From: Sipunculus nudus
Lineage: Eukaryota; Annelida; Sipuncula; Golfingiida; Sipunculidae
Assembly (NCBI GenBank): GCA_026874595.1
Contig: CM049310.1
Coordinates: 27,637,058-27,701,057, forward strand
Length of the DNA stretch: 64,000 bases
Reading direction: 5' to 3'
The notes under the pieces are model-generated. The model was not told the origin of the DNA. It saw only the letters and a list, made by a program, of their open reading frames with translations, and ran no database searches. Within the stretch, counting starts at the first letter, position 1. The number at the start of each line of letters is the position of its first letter. Below are positions 27,052-41,600 of the stretch, one piece after another. Both the position numbers and the translations under genes were made by a program.

Positions 27052-27600
27052 TTAAATCTTGCTTTGTACAAATGCCTTCCCTCAATATTACCTGTTGTTT
27101 TACCTTCACCTATACGTCATACACAAAACTTATATTTTGTAAAAGCTAATCAGCAAGGGTATCATGTGATTAATAAATTCGGAACAGGTTGATAAAAAAG
27201 TGAAAGATGCACAGCGAAAATCCGCACCGGGAAAACTTATCAGTTCGGACAATAAACTAAGTCTCTATTAATTTATCAATGTTCTATTAATCAAATGACT
27301 ATTAAATTTGTTCAGTATGGTTCACTGGACCCTAAATCTTTCTTTGCTGGAATCCAGGAAGAAAGAAATGATAACAAATAACTTTAACATACCACTTTAT
27401 ATTATATAAAAAGTATTTTTTTTCGGGTGCTGATTTTTTAGAACCGATGCTCATTTGCCTCCCAGGTTAAGGGTGTCTGAAGTATTAGAGCTTTACCAAT
27501 TACATAAAGCATAGGTAAAATTATCCAGAGTGCTTAGTCTTAATTAAGTAGCTGTATCTGAATTCATATTAATTTTAACACGGCAAGATATATATACTAT

Positions 27601-27603
<3 letters not shown>
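26297..27603. other. No recognised gene; short (TA)n at 27015-27050
   Basis: AT-rich DNA with one interrupted TA microsatellite. Nothing else recognised. Confidence 0.5.
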
Positions 27604-27639
<36 letters not shown>

Positions 27640-27642
27640 TAT

Positions 27643-27709
<67 letters not shown>
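27604..27709. repeat. Interrupted (TA)n tract
   Basis: Two TA runs separated by ATAAATATATAAAATT. The peptide repeats of Tyr-Ile read here are artefacts. Confidence 0.95.
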
Positions 27710-27710
<1 letters not shown>

Positions 27711-30700
27711 CTCTGAAGAAAAACAACACTGTTAATTCACAACAGACTGTTTCACGGGATGCGACCCGATCATCAGGTGAATGTGGTTAGAATGAAGCTA
27801 ACGTCGTGGTTTGAAAAGCCGAGACTTTACGAGATTACGAGATTATGCTTTGTGCGATTCGGGTCGGGAGGGGGGGGGGGGGCATATGAAAGACTGACAC
27901 TGATCCTATTGTTCTCGGGTGCACAATAGGATTGGTCGGGGTACACGTGCGATACTGGAACATAACAGGGCAGGGCAAAGAGGTTAAATAATGTAGTAAA
28001 TAGTAAATATAATACAAAGATATAACCAGGATGCTCAATCAGCATATTGAAATGATTTCTAATAGGGCCTTGGAAGCAGTGAACATATCAGTAGTATACA
28101 TATGATATGATAAAAATACACATATACTGTGAAAATACACAATATACAAGGCAAATATACAATATAAAAGGCAAATATACTATACCCATACCAATATATA
28201 TATATATATACCATGGCCACTTCTCGAGGGCTTTTCAGAAGTTGACATGTTTTTACTCCAAGCAGAAGTGTGGATCATGAAGATTTTGAAAGAAGACTTT
28301 CAAGACGTACTTACATAAGATGAAAAGTGAATGACCCACGCCTTTCAAGACTGTCGTAATACCTCTTCCCTGTTTCTTTGGACAGGTTCTCATTTGATGT
28401 GAGCCGGTGATTGTGAGGGTGAACACAAGCACTACTGAAGCCGTACACCTCACGTACTGCGGCTCATAATAAACTAAACGAATGGCAGCACTGGTCGGCA
28501 CAACCAGCTCGGACCAGATCTCTATTATGGAAAGTAAATACTGCTCCGAACGACATGAATTACCCGGATCGATTCTGCTTGGGAAACTCCTCGTATCAGA
28601 GCTTGCTTTTAATTGGTTTACCGCATCGTCAGTCGTCTGCTCAGCCCCTGACGGGCCCCATGTTACTATTGTGTATCCATGTCGGAACCGGTTATAGACA
28701 GACCATTACACGCGTCGTTTCCTAAAACCACCCTGACAATGATTAATGGTTAATTAGTAACGTGTCACGATTCTAAGCTAGAAAAACAGTCAACGACATT
28801 GTAAAAGTGTAACACTAACGAACACGATGAAATGTCCTTTGTGTTTATAAAAATATGACCACGTTTTGGTTCTAAATGCCGATGAAAACGACTTGATGGA
28901 CGCGAGTGAAAGGGTACAAATTAAACCTCGGTAAAAAAAATACATGTACATAGAGGCATTTCATGTATATTGGAGTATAATTAAATTTGATTCTGTTCAT
29001 AAGAAACTGGTCTTTTTATTAATTTAATTTATTGCTTTCACAAGACATCGCAGCCCACAAAATAGAAATGAAGACACATTAGCGTTTCAAAGGCCGATCC
29101 ATTTGTCGAAAACTGAATTTTAATCAAAACTGGCCACTATATTGTCTACCTTACAAATCCTTACTTAAACCGTCGATGGCCTTCATCGACAAACAACATG
29201 ACGCTCGCACACAAAATGATTGGGTAATTATGCAATAATGTGTTGCCATTTCAAGCCACTTCCACATAAAATTTTATGATGGTCATTTTACGACGACGTT
29301 ATTTTACACTATATGTAATAGATTCAAGCTCGTTGGTCAGATCGGTCCTGCCCTGTTGTTGGATAAGATACAGTAAAAAGGATAAGTTGATAAATGTTTG
29401 CAATGATTTCCATCCACTCTCTGTATATGTAATAGTTTATACGAAAAACTGATATAAAAGATCGTAAAAATGGCACAAATTTGCAATGTGACCTGGAAAC
29501 CGTCAAGGTCACTGAAACTATGAATTAGGTCAAGGTAATGTCCATCACATTTACGAGTCATTAGTTCGGAGTAAAAACTGGTAAAACTATTATTACAAAA
29601 ATGACGACAAAAACAGGCATTCTCATTTATGTTATACGTTGCAATCGGCTACCATATGCGGATAACTTTAGAGACATGTAGCGTCAACGGAAACAAGCCA
29701 AGGTGTTCCAATGTCAGAACAGGTGTCTTTATCCACGGCACGAAAAAGGTTATACAGCTGTATTTCAGACCCACTTCTCCGACATAACGTAAACGTTCAA
29801 TAAAAAAAAACTGTTATGGTTCCCGTTGCAGTGTTCTAGCTTTAACAGACAGAAAATACCCCGACAACTTGATTAAAAGGCTCTCCGAACATTTCTTGTA
29901 CGTCTCTTTGTATGTCATTCATTCTGTCTAATGCTCCCGGTGCATCATGGACCTAGTCGAACACAATAGAAATAGGACACGGATAACCATATTATTGAGT
30001 TCGTCAGCTCTGTGTTTGAGCCGTGTTCTTTGAGGATGCTGACGGTCATGGACCTCGGCGTTTCTCTATTCTTTGAAGTATACACCTCGGCTTCCAGCGT
30101 TCTCCTTCTCCTGTCGAAGTGCTGACAGAGGAGGGTCATCCAATTACTTCACTTCTAGGACTGACTGTTTTGTTTCTGAAATCTATTGCTCCCTCGATAC
30201 CCCGTGTCTGTATTAGGTTTAAATCCTCCTTCCAGTATAATGTCCTCGGGACTTAGGTTTTCGTCTTCGAATATGTATTTTTTATATTTCTTTCTTCAAG
30301 ACACAGCTGTTTTACTTTGCTCTCTCCTCCATTAACGCCCACCACTCACTGCTATTCAACGTAACACAAGACTAAACCTTGTTTCTCAGACGCCAGTAGT
30401 TTAAATCCTTAGAGCTCTAAATGTTTTTTCTAGACTCTTTTTTATAGTAACATAATTTCCAACTTTGTTGGCATTTTCCTAACATGGGATACATTCCGCA
30501 CGGCATGAACTGTTATCATGATTTAAATTGTGCATTTTTATTTTTCGTTAACACTATTTCGTAAATTCTATGGAATGTTTTGACAGCGAGCATCATCTTA
30601 CCAGAATATATTAAGCGTAAATGACGTCAAATGTTACAACTTAACAATTTTGCTTATAGAATCACTTTACAGATATGTATTCAAATTTTTTACCGTTACC

Positions 30701-31498
30701 ACTATTGTTTATCGATGCCAGTAATTGTACTTTGTTAATCAGGTCAGTATACTTTTGAAATTATATAAATCTTCTCACGTAAGTCCGTCTTCCTTACTCA
30801 TGACCGGTTATAAACTTTGATGGGAAATGTAGATGGTCTTTTGGTTATAAATGTTCCATTATATGCAATCTCTCCTTTTCACGAAAATGCAAAAATAACA
30901 TACAGAGACATTAAAACTTTGAGTTTGTGATGAGATCCATGGCATGCCCTGACGGTCTTTGTCAGAGACATTGTTATAAGGAAAGATAAAGTTATTTTAT
31001 TAACTACCAACGATCACGTCCGGTTCTCAGTGTGTTTTTAAACATCTTTTCATTGATCAGCATGGAATAACTAAAGCAGTCACATGGCCGCTTGGCAGAC
31101 CGAGCGTCATGTGGTAACAAACACGAGGGGATGAAAAGAAGCCTAAAATGTGAAGAAACAGTATGGATTTACTCGGCGAGACCGGTGGAACTCCTTGGGG
31201 GCTTCCCACGAGACGACGCTCCTAATGACTAATGACTGTTTAAGAACTTCCGCTCCAATTACTTGTCTGCGCACACCTGAGAGGCGAATCAAGCGCGAGG
31301 ACAGGTTCCAGTTTGTCGACAGTGTATGCATCCTTGCTTATTATAAGTAATTTTTCATTAGAAATTTTTAATCCAGTTAATAATGTTCTGATGTTTGGAA
31401 GACGTCTTGAAAGATATGAAAGATATTTTGTATGTTTTGTATGGATAATTATATACAACACTGACGCCATGCAACAGTATGTCCCAGTGCTTGTGAAT
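27710..31498. other. No recognised gene
   Basis: Non-coding DNA with a 13-base G run at 27870-27882 and a short TA run near 28196-28210. Small open frames on both strands around 28253-28697 and 31143-31350 overlap each other and show no family features. Confidence 0.4.
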
Positions 31499-31523
31499 TA
31501 TATATATATATATATATATACAA

Positions 31524-31568
<45 letters not shown>
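31499..31568. repeat. (TA)n tract
   Basis: TA dinucleotides interrupted once by CAAATATG. Confidence 0.95.
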
Positions 31569-31574
<6 letters not shown>

Positions 31575-32334
31575 AAAGGTAGTTAGCACTTAAGTCGCAG
31601 GAGGAATATATCAGGTTTCTGACAGGGTTCTGAGCTCAGCTGACTGCAAGTCACAATCTTGAAATTAGGTCCTAGTGACCCATACCCTGCGAGCTACGGG
31701 CCAAAACCATTATTTTGAGCACCAAGACAGTAAAACAGGGCACAAATTGTATCCATTCGGCCGAGAATCTTCCCACATGAGATTAAGAGAAGTCCCGGGA
31801 AAATTTTCTTGGAAACTTGAAATCAGGTCTTCAACAATAATGATTTGATGACAGAATGTCAGATGGGCACGATCTGTATCCTTTTACCTTCTAACGCAAT
31901 ATATATATTGGCGTGAAACTCACTCAACGGCTCGTAATCTTGATTTAACAATCTAGGACTAGGTGCTTATCAATATGTATTACGCACTAAACCGATTTAC
32001 AGCGGGACCTGTGGATATATCTGAATATATGTGCATCAATCGTAACATTTCAGCAAAACTCTCTCCTTAACGAATAATATTAATTAAGGCCCTTTATAGG
32101 GTGACCTAAAGTCTCAATCTGATTGAAATCTGGCAATGGACCAAACATTGCAGTAAACCTGCAGTAAACTGCACGCTGCTTTTTTTTCTGTCAGAACGAT
32201 CAAGTATTTTGAAATGATTAAGTGGTGGGGAAACTGCTGAGTCAGTCCTCCGTGGCATCTTCTGGTGGAGGTGTATGCATGAGTACGTTACACATGTATG
32301 CATTGCATTTGTGGACTATATAAATACATGTGTG
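31569..32334. other. No recognised gene
   Basis: AT-rich non-coding DNA; nothing recognised. Confidence 0.5.
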
Positions 32335-32405
32335 TGGGGGTGGGGGGGTGGGGTGGGGTTATTAATGTTGTGTGTGTGATTGTGTGTGATTGTGTGTGTG
32401 TGTGT
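32330..32405. repeat. G-rich and (TG)n low-complexity tract
   Basis: GTGGGG-type repeats are followed by TGTGTGATTG repeats and a TG run. It has G-quadruplex potential on the + strand. Confidence 0.85.
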
Positions 32406-32515
32406 CCTTACCTTGATGTCAATGTCCTCCCGTGTATACATTAGATCGTTTTAGTAGAAATGAACATGATATTGATGTATAAATTACATGTACAGCACAT
32501 GTGTACACACCTGAA

Positions 32516-32518
<3 letters not shown>

Positions 32519-32561
<43 letters not shown>

Positions 32562-32566
32562 TATAC
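32519..32566. repeat. (AT)n tract
   Basis: AT dinucleotides ending in ATATAAATATATAC. Confidence 0.9.
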
Positions 32567-35162
32567 AGATAATGTATATTTCACCAGAATAACCTACTCA
32601 TCATTAGTAATCAGCAGTAATACAATACATAATTTAACACATCGACAATGTTTATATATGCGTGATCGTAAGTAGACAGGTGGGCGTACAAATGGTCCTC
32701 TGGGTACTAATACTATTAGTCACTGTGTTGGTCATTAACCCTCGTCGGTTGCCTTAACAGCAATGTCGTATAAAGGTCTTTCAATGGAAATATGTAGCAA
32801 ATAGGTAAGCCATTCGAAAGAGTTAAGAGACCGAGACAGTAATAGTTATAATGGGGGGGGGGGGGGGGGGCCTCTTATACGTCACGTGGCGTTTGAACAT
32901 TATACGTTCGTATTTTCTTAAAACCGGGCATTTAAACTTTTACAGCATTGTATAAATACTTAATGTAAAACATAACTATAACACACTGGAAACTCTTTTT
33001 ATCTCAGTTTTTTTGTTTTGGTCTATGAAGGTAAGGGTCATATTGCCAACAACATAAGCAGTGAGCCCGTATTATTAGTATCATGTCATTTTGTAATATT
33101 TATGTATTATTCATTAATTACATTACATCGTTATTTATATGTATTAGCTTACCATAACTTGGAGTTTATAATCACACCCAAGTGTATGTGTTAGGTGGTG
33201 ACTAAAATGTACTGTCAGATAGATCTAATATTTTAGTCAACTTTGAAGGCTGGATTATTCCCTGGTGGGGAATCAGGATGGATAATAAATGGTCTAAAAA
33301 TCAACCATCAGCCCTGTAATATGAAATATGTAAGCTATTTGTAATGAACGGATATATTCAGTCACGATGATTAAAGACCATATCAGGTACCTCGGAGGCA
33401 TAAAAGCGGTTTAACAAAAACAAACTGTGACAGGAATTTGATGTTTGGTTTGATGTAATCAACCATTTTCCTTGAACATAAGCTAACATCGTTCATACAT
33501 GAGTGTGCCTGAAAAGGAAAAATATGTGAGCCGTTTTTGAAAATGACAAATGTGCAAGTTGCTTTTGTTTAATCGACAAATGTGCGAATCATTTTTAAAA
33601 AATTACATACACACTAGGTTTATCGAAATGGACACCCACGGTGTTTCGACATACACATCCTGTGTGGAGGAAACCGTTTGATGTTTCAAATAGAACATTT
33701 TTTATACGACAGGCAGTGTATCGGTTGTTTGATATATATAAGTTGCAGAGCTGAAAAATTCAAATATCTTTGAAATAAATAACAAAAGTAGAAACTGACT
33801 TACAAAAACGGCCTATATAGGCTCTATTTTGTTTTGTGTAGAATTTTTTTCTGGATATGACACATTTGACAAGGATTTTTGTCAAGTAATACCCTGAAGT
33901 AGACTTTTATCAAGTTTATAGGTTATACTATGATATTATAGGGTTTTATATGACAACACACGGTGACGCCCCCTTTAAATCCGTCTTGGGTTCAGTGAAC
34001 TTTACAGACAAGTTTTCCTCACAGTTTTAAACCTAAAAGATCTTGTCTCCGGTCGAATGAATTAGACGCTGATACAGACTGTGAATAATACCTTCCGGAC
34101 GCCTGAATCTTGATCTCTAAAGTAAAGATAATTATTTCTTAATCTGTGCACCTTTTGTATAACATGATATATCATACAGTCTTAAGAAGTGAAATATAGA
34201 TATGTAGGCGTATTATGTACGTTCGACCAAACCAAACATTGTGCCAATGTTGCCTTCGTACTTCGTTCGATTTGGAATGTTAAAATTGTTACATATCACG
34301 TTTTTTTATATGATTGTGTATGTTCAGGACTCTAGTGGACACCTATTGATATGGAATCATCCATTACAAGGAAACAAAGACATTTTTTATCTCCTATCTC
34401 ACGTTTCTAAGTGATCGCAACTTGTCTGAAAGAGCAGTACACACCAGAGATTAAAAAAAAGTCTAATGTTAGTTCTCAAATATGATGTCTATTGTTAATT
34501 TAAGTATAATGTTCAAAAAGTAGAATGTTGTGGTCATATATAACTACTGTTATACATACCTTTAACTTTATATCAACTTATGATAACTAACAATTGATTG
34601 TTTATCATTATAATAATACATATACAATACAACACTGGTGGATGTCTTGACATTTAGCTATCTTTAATAAACCTCGAGGAAGAATAAGGATTTAGGCGCC
34701 TGTGTAGGAGTTATATGTATTTCTCACCTGAACTATTTTTTCTGTTTTCGCTAAGATAGCATATTATATACCGGGGAAGGCTTCTCGTGATGGTTCAGCG
34801 ATTACACTCTTCTTGTTTGTCAAAATGATTAAGAATATCAAACTGTCATTTTTATGCTGTGAAACTTAATATACATGACTGTTCGGCCTTTATTCAACCT
34901 CATAACCCCTAGTGTACTAAATCAGCACGTTCGAAGGCCACAGTTTCATAAGGGTATCCATGACCACGTTCATAAAGCTGAGTGAGCCAGTAACGTATCA
35001 TTGTCAAATGATTTCAATGCTCATTCTCCAACAATATATCGTCTGTCATAAGTCTCAATTTTAACTTGTCCTAACCGCTAATAACTGCAGAAACATTGAG
35101 TAATCGTACACGCGCAGAGAGATAAACTGTAAAAGACAAGTCGACAGATAAAAATTGTTATT
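32567..35162. other. No recognised gene; 18-base G run at 32853-32870
   Basis: AT-rich DNA, no exon recognised. The poly-G run is the only distinctive feature. Confidence 0.45.
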
Positions 35163-36011
35163 ATAGTGTAGGGGCATATGTAGCAAATTCGTCCTGAGTA
35201 AATTTTGTTTGTAAAAATGTGACACCCCATGCATTTTTGTTCTTCACCTTTCTATGAAGCCTTAAAAACATGGTGCCAATTTTTTATTCAGTTTTGACAT
35301 GTTTTTTTCAGCTTGTATTAAAATGCTTTTTAAAATGTTAAATTAATAAACTTTGACCGAAACATCAACAAAGTAAGCAGGGACAAGAGGATAAGAAAGG
35401 TTCTTTTTATAATGTATTTCTATACTAAACACACAAACTTAGTTCTCTGGTTTGGGATTGTCTAAAATTATTTTTTGTTTATATTAAACGTACCCATTCA
35501 CATACCAAGTATATTTACTGAACACATATAGTGTTAAATGCTTTATACGCATAGCTTGATCTTTTTCTCCTTAAAATACGATAGTATCTGCTAATATTTC
35601 ATTCAAAACCGTTGGAGTACTCCTGTACACAAGTGGTTAGGTTAGCGAGATCAGTGGTACAAATGTAAACATAGCGCGCACGCCACCTGGCGGCCAAACC
35701 ACGCTACTTTACTAATCAAGATTTTTTTTCAAGCATCCAAACAGTGTTTCTTTTTTTTATCTTCCATATCATTTCTCCTTGTTTTGGAGTAGTGCACGCG
35801 CAAGATCAGGCCTCTAGTTATGGTCTACAGTCTTGTTATGCTAAACAGACACACGTGGACTGTGTTGACTCACACACAGAACCATAACAATGAATGAAAC
35901 AGGTTAACTGGAGATTGTAAGTCCTTGTGCAGGGATGGTTTTGCCAAAAAAATGTTGTATTCAGCCTAACTAATGAAGTAATGGCTTAAGATAACGCACA
36001 TATTGATGCAA

Positions 36012-36014
<3 letters not shown>

Positions 36015-36102
<88 letters not shown>
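36015..36102. repeat. (TA)n-(GA)n compound microsatellite
   Basis: About 64 bp of TA is followed directly by about 24 bp of GA. Confidence 0.95.
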
Positions 36103-36103
<1 letters not shown>

Positions 36104-37629
36104 GTAATGATGACCTCTATGGCATTCATACACAATTGTATTTTCTTCCAAAATCATTTCAAATAAAATATTGTTTTACAAGACACGTTTTAATATTTAA
36201 TTTTAACATTTGCCAAATGAACATACAAATAATGATTTAATGATTCCTACTTTTTAACTATTTATTATTTAGGTGTACGTCGGAGAGATCATTAAGCAGT
36301 AAGTTGGACGGGCAGTAAGAGACACGAACTAAGTTCAGATTTTTTTAGAGTTAGTAATTTTAAAATTGCTTGAAAAAATGTCACGTCAGAAAAGACCAAT
36401 GTACTTAAAAGGGAATTTATATGTGCTGTTAAAACAACCTTAATGTTGACTTCCTCTATACCGATCCAATATTATAATCCCAACAATTTTGTTATTATTT
36501 TATTATCTTTATAAAATTGTAATAAATTAATATAAAAATGAAAGAAATGCAAAAACCTTTAATTACAATCAAGGCGCTTGTTGATTGTATAAGACATGTC
36601 ATTTTGTTATCTTGTGCACTAAATCAAAATTGTTCTTGATCACGATTTAAGAGTTACTAGCATTAGTTAAGCAGGTATAAAATGCTTTAGTTTTTGTCAG
36701 GAGTTATTTGGTATAAACATGATAAAAGAATGGGCTCCAATCAAAGATGTACATTCCTCCGCTGCATCTGACATACATTGCATTAAATGACAAACCAATC
36801 AGATTTTATAAAAAATAAGAATAGTTCTATTCTTCATTCTTCATTTCATAGTTTGCATTATATTCAGATAGTACAAGCTGGGTGCTCATGGTCTACTTAT
36901 CATTTTTTTCATAAAAAAAAAATGTTGCACTTGTGATCTTGTTCGGACGGATGAAACGCCTATGTTGCCATTGTGCCATCACAAGTCGTTTAAGGATATT
37001 GAAAAAAAGCGACAAGAATTCAATAATAACAAGAATTTAACTTTACTATTGTTATATTTAAACGGTAGCCTTGGTTTTACCATAGTTTCTGTTAAGATAT
37101 GTCCGTTTTTGTTATTGTAAAGGTATAACCTGAATTCTTCGATTTCATATATCCATTAATGTACAATTTTAAATTTGCCCACCTAACAAAATCGTTTTAA
37201 AAGAAGACCTTCAGAGGAGGGGGAGGGGGGAGCGGGTAAAGATGGGATAGAAGAACATCTGTAAACATGTACGATAACATTATGACTAATGATGAAACTT
37301 AGTTTAAGATCCAATATTTAATTTCAAATTTGTTTCCTTTAACCCGACTTTTCCAAAACTTCTAAATTTTCTAAGGTCTCTTTGTTTTGTTTTCAAAACA
37401 CACTCCCTTATGAATTCTTCAGCAAAACATGCATTTCATTCATTGTTAATGTCATTCTACTTTTAAAGTCTGTGAATATTTATCTGCTGTAAATTATCTG
37501 ATGAGTACTGCTTGCAAAAGATTATCAATGAACAGTGAAATAACTGATGAAAAAAACTACTCCACAGAAGGTATAATTGCTTCCAAAATGATATGCTATT
37601 GCCCGCACAAAGCTGAGGTTATATGATCA

Positions 37630-37631
37630 TA

Positions 37632-37669
<38 letters not shown>

Positions 37670-37684
37670 CATTACTATTATTAT
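37630..37684. repeat. (ATT)n microsatellite
   Basis: About 17 trinucleotides with two substitutions near the 3' end. Confidence 0.95.
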
Positions 37685-38685
37685 TTTGCTTCTTAATATG
37701 TACTTCATTTCACTGTGAATGGTGGACTAGGTAGCATTTCCTTAAACTTTGAAATGCGTTAGCGAGGATCTGGCACTAAATCCAGTCAAAGTTGTCCCCT
37801 TTGTCATTTGTTTATTCTTTACGAAATATGTAAAAAAAATAGTCATCCGCCTAAAACTTTTATACATTATTTCTTGGATCATAACCAAAACATAAAAATA
37901 CTCCTTAGAATTCCTTAGGAACCTTTAGATACTTTGGATAAACTAACCATAAGAGACGGGTTTCTATACCTGCACTATCAGCGAGCGGATAGTAATGTTG
38001 GTGAAGTAATAATCGAACAATAGGATGACGCAATAGCAAAATTATATTAAATGTAAGAATAACAGGGCCATTTTCGTATGTTATGTATAAATGAAGCAAA
38101 TATTCAGTCACTGGTTAAAACAAAGGAAAGCGGAGCCATACTGTGTACGATACAGGTTACCTGAAATCAGCAAGTGGCCCGCCATATGTACATTGCACAA
38201 ACTACCCCAGGGCACTTGTTTTCTCTATATGATTTTTTAAATGAACTTATCAATGACATTTTGTAGAACAATATACCGATGGACATACAACAAGTGATTA
38301 ATTTTTCATAGTTATAGTCTGGGGGACCTTGATGCGGATCCATGTGTTGGCGGAGGTATGCGCTCTACGGGTGCACTCTAATAATGGAATAAACGTCTTA
38401 ACGCAGTCGTTGTGTGTCTAGTCTAAGGTATGTGATGTAATATATCTTACTAATCATTCTGAGGTGTTTTGTTGCAAAATATCCCAATGTAGTAAATATT
38501 TATATATATTGGCCCTCAATTTTTGCTCTAAAATCAAATTTTACCTAAAAAAAAAATAACAAAGCCACCATAGAAAAATTGGCACCATATTTTTTTGTAA
38601 AGGTTAAGGTCTTAGGATCACAAAAATGTGGGGTCTCCACTTTTTACAGCGAAAATTTACTCGGTGACATATGCCCCCACACTAT

Positions 38686-41600
38686 TATCTATCAAGCGAG
38701 ACGTAGCACGCAAAGGGTATCCATAATCAATGAGAGAGGCTGTTGCACAGTTATATAACATAAAATCATAGTAAAAACAGAAGAACTTCTTATTCTTATT
38801 ATCTACAGCTGTCAATAAAACGTCTGCTTATATTTTGACTATTGTCGTTAAGGGTGATACAATGACAGAACATTTGCTACTCTAAGATTCCACATACAGC
38901 CAATGATTAAAAAAAGCACAGCATCCTCCAAGCCAGCTTTGAATAAATTAAGCTCCAGTTCAGCATGTCTATGTAATAAGGGAAAATACCTCATGGAAGG
39001 TCGGTACTTGATGTTAAGCCAAGAGCAATAAAATCAGTAGGATGAAAAGCATCACCACATTCCTTCGGCATCAATAAGATAAAGATTACGTCACAGCTGA
39101 ATGGAGGAATGGAGCTTCCCTTTCACCTGCGCGTTCCTCTTTTTAATAAAAAAATCCCAACAATCTAGACTTGTTTACCTGCATTTTGAGATTGCCGGTT
39201 GGGCTATAGACGCCTTTATTTGCTTTATATGTTCCCAGGGATTTTCATTACATTCATTTACGTTCGGGGAAATCATTTCTATTATTTCGGATGTTTGCCC
39301 GCCTATCACCTCAGGCATTCACTAGCAATAGGTAAACATTTATCAAGTTCGGGATGCTTCGTTCTGTTTTTTACCTCGCTCATCTGGCTTTTCCTGGGAA
39401 TAAACGTAACCGTAGGACCCAGAAACATCTAATTTTAAAATCCTGGAGGGATTTGAAAAATCTCCTTGGAAAAAATGAATTTAAGCCACTACAAACTGTA
39501 ATTTCTTAGTTATGGGGCGTGTTTGCACACCCTAGAAATATTTCTCATGTTAGTAAAATAAGATATATTATCGAAATTATTAATTTATGGATCACCATTA
39601 ATCTTCCGTGTATATTAACCATTTTCTAAAGATTGGTGGCACCACTTGTATTTCGTTTCTATTTTTCACGCATTTTCCCTCTATTTATTAAGATGGTCAA
39701 ATGACAGCAGTCGTGTCATTTGCTTAGATGTTTCATCTAGGGTCCTGAAACTTCATATGGTCATTGGCCATGACTAGTTTAATCAGTTTCCGAAAACTGG
39801 CGGGTCAAGTTTAAACCAAAATTTTTCATCCAAAATCTCCTTCGTTCACAAACATCTATCCTATGAAATGGAAAAGAACCTTATTAAATAAATCCTATTA
39901 GTTTTGAGTTCATAAGGTAATAGGTAATAGGACCACTTGGGGACGCTTTATTAACAAAACTTTTAATCCAACCTTCCATTTCTCACTTATGGATAGCCAA
40001 CCAAAAAAGAAAGTTTCTGAATGATTTTGTGGTCAGAAAGTCCAAGATCAAGGTTGCAGGACTATCCTTCCAATTTTCACATAACTAAATTTCAAACTGA
40101 CCCTGTCTGCAGTTTAAAAAGCGGTGGATCTAAAAATGTGTTACTGGCAGATGACCAGTATTGCCACCTTTATTTTTATCTTTGTATTTTCATCGCATTT
40201 ATCTTGTATTTTTTAGACTGCCAATCCCAGCATGCTAGTAACTGAACTGTGGTTTATTGCAATGTGCTATGCTGAAACTTGGATGTTCCAAAGGGCACAA
40301 AAAATTCTAATTTAAATTCGAGGGAGATCCTTGAAATCTTTCTTGGGAACCTTCAGTAATGTCAAGGCGACTTATATTTTGCGTAAGAAGGAGAAAAACA
40401 GCATTTTAACTATTAAAACCAGCAGTACATCTTCAGTCCTGTCCAATATTTTAATCCTTGGTGCTGAATCTAGCCAGCTTTTTAACGTAGCACCCATTAC
40501 CAAACGTTTACCACTGCACGAATAGTAAGGTCAACAGGACCTCATTTGCATAAATTATACGTTATGTGTCTTGCCTCAGAGCAACAGGTACCACGCATAT
40601 CCATTATCATAGCCACTGTCAACACGTCAGTCAGCTGAGCGTCATGACTCATGGGTAACTTCTTAGGAAAGCTTGTATAAAGAGTCTGCCTTGTATAAAG
40701 TAATACCTTTTTCCCATCAGATCCGAAATGCAGGTTCGTTGACAGCGAACTGCGGGAGGTGAAAGTCACTTCCAGTTTGTCCACATCAACATATGGGCAT
40801 GTTTAATATGATTTTCTAGTGACGTCAGTTTATGAATATTCAGTTTTACAAACACCCCACGCTGCCTACATATTTTTTATCAATAATAATAAAACATTGC
40901 CCAACTTCAAAGATGGTAAATCACATCAGAATATAGTAATGTTGAGGGGTCTCTTCAGGTCTTCAGGACAAACGACAATGGTAAATCCTGACTGTGACGG
41001 TAGACGAACACACAAAATAACATTAACGACGGATCAGCCCATTATAATGAATAAATGGCTTAATATGAAACAGTGAAGCAAATCAAATTATTTAATTACA
41101 CCTTGTTATTTTAAATTTCCATGTCCAATGTCAACTCGTTTGGTATTTATACCGTCACAGGTTACCTTGGTTACCCTGGTACCTCGATCTCTTGGCGGTT
41201 GTCTGGCAATTCCTCATTCATAACATATTAAAACAGTTTTGAAAGTTAATTCTCTATACCTACTACATATAATACTGGTATAGTAGCATAACGTGTACTA
41301 AATATTTCAGTCAGAATGCGAATCCCATTCATTTGTTATAAGGCTAATTCTTCTGCCATCTATATTTGTTTTTGTTTTTTTTCCATTTTGACATAAAAAA
41401 ATTCCTATTTCATTTTATTTATATTTGAATGGCCTCATTGAAAATCCACTTGCTATGAATAAAGCCATAAACAGAAATTTTATGTCCTCGTGTGAAAAAA
41501 GCGAAAAAAAAGGCCACAACATTCCCGAAACATTTTGTCAATTAGGTCAACGCCTACACATGGTTCTAGCGATTTGTTATTTGTAAAAAAAAAGGACCCG

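Larger units (their letters stand above)
35163..38685. mobile_element. Candidate ~3.5-kb element with ~150-bp inverted arms
   Basis: The left arm (35163-35310) and the reverse complement of the right arm (38535-38685) share, in order: AGTGT(A/G)GGGGCATATGT, GAGTAAATTTT, TGTAAAAA, ACCCCA, CATTTTTGT, ATGGTGCCAATTTTT. I estimate roughly 70-75% identity by eye. The outermost bases can be placed so that a 5-bp attat flanks both ends, but in this AT-rich setting that is weak. The interior is AT-rich with TA and ATT microsatellites and holds no transposase-like frame. It is either a non-autonomous TIR/foldback transposon or two independent insertions of one repeat family in opposite orientation. Confidence 0.5.
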
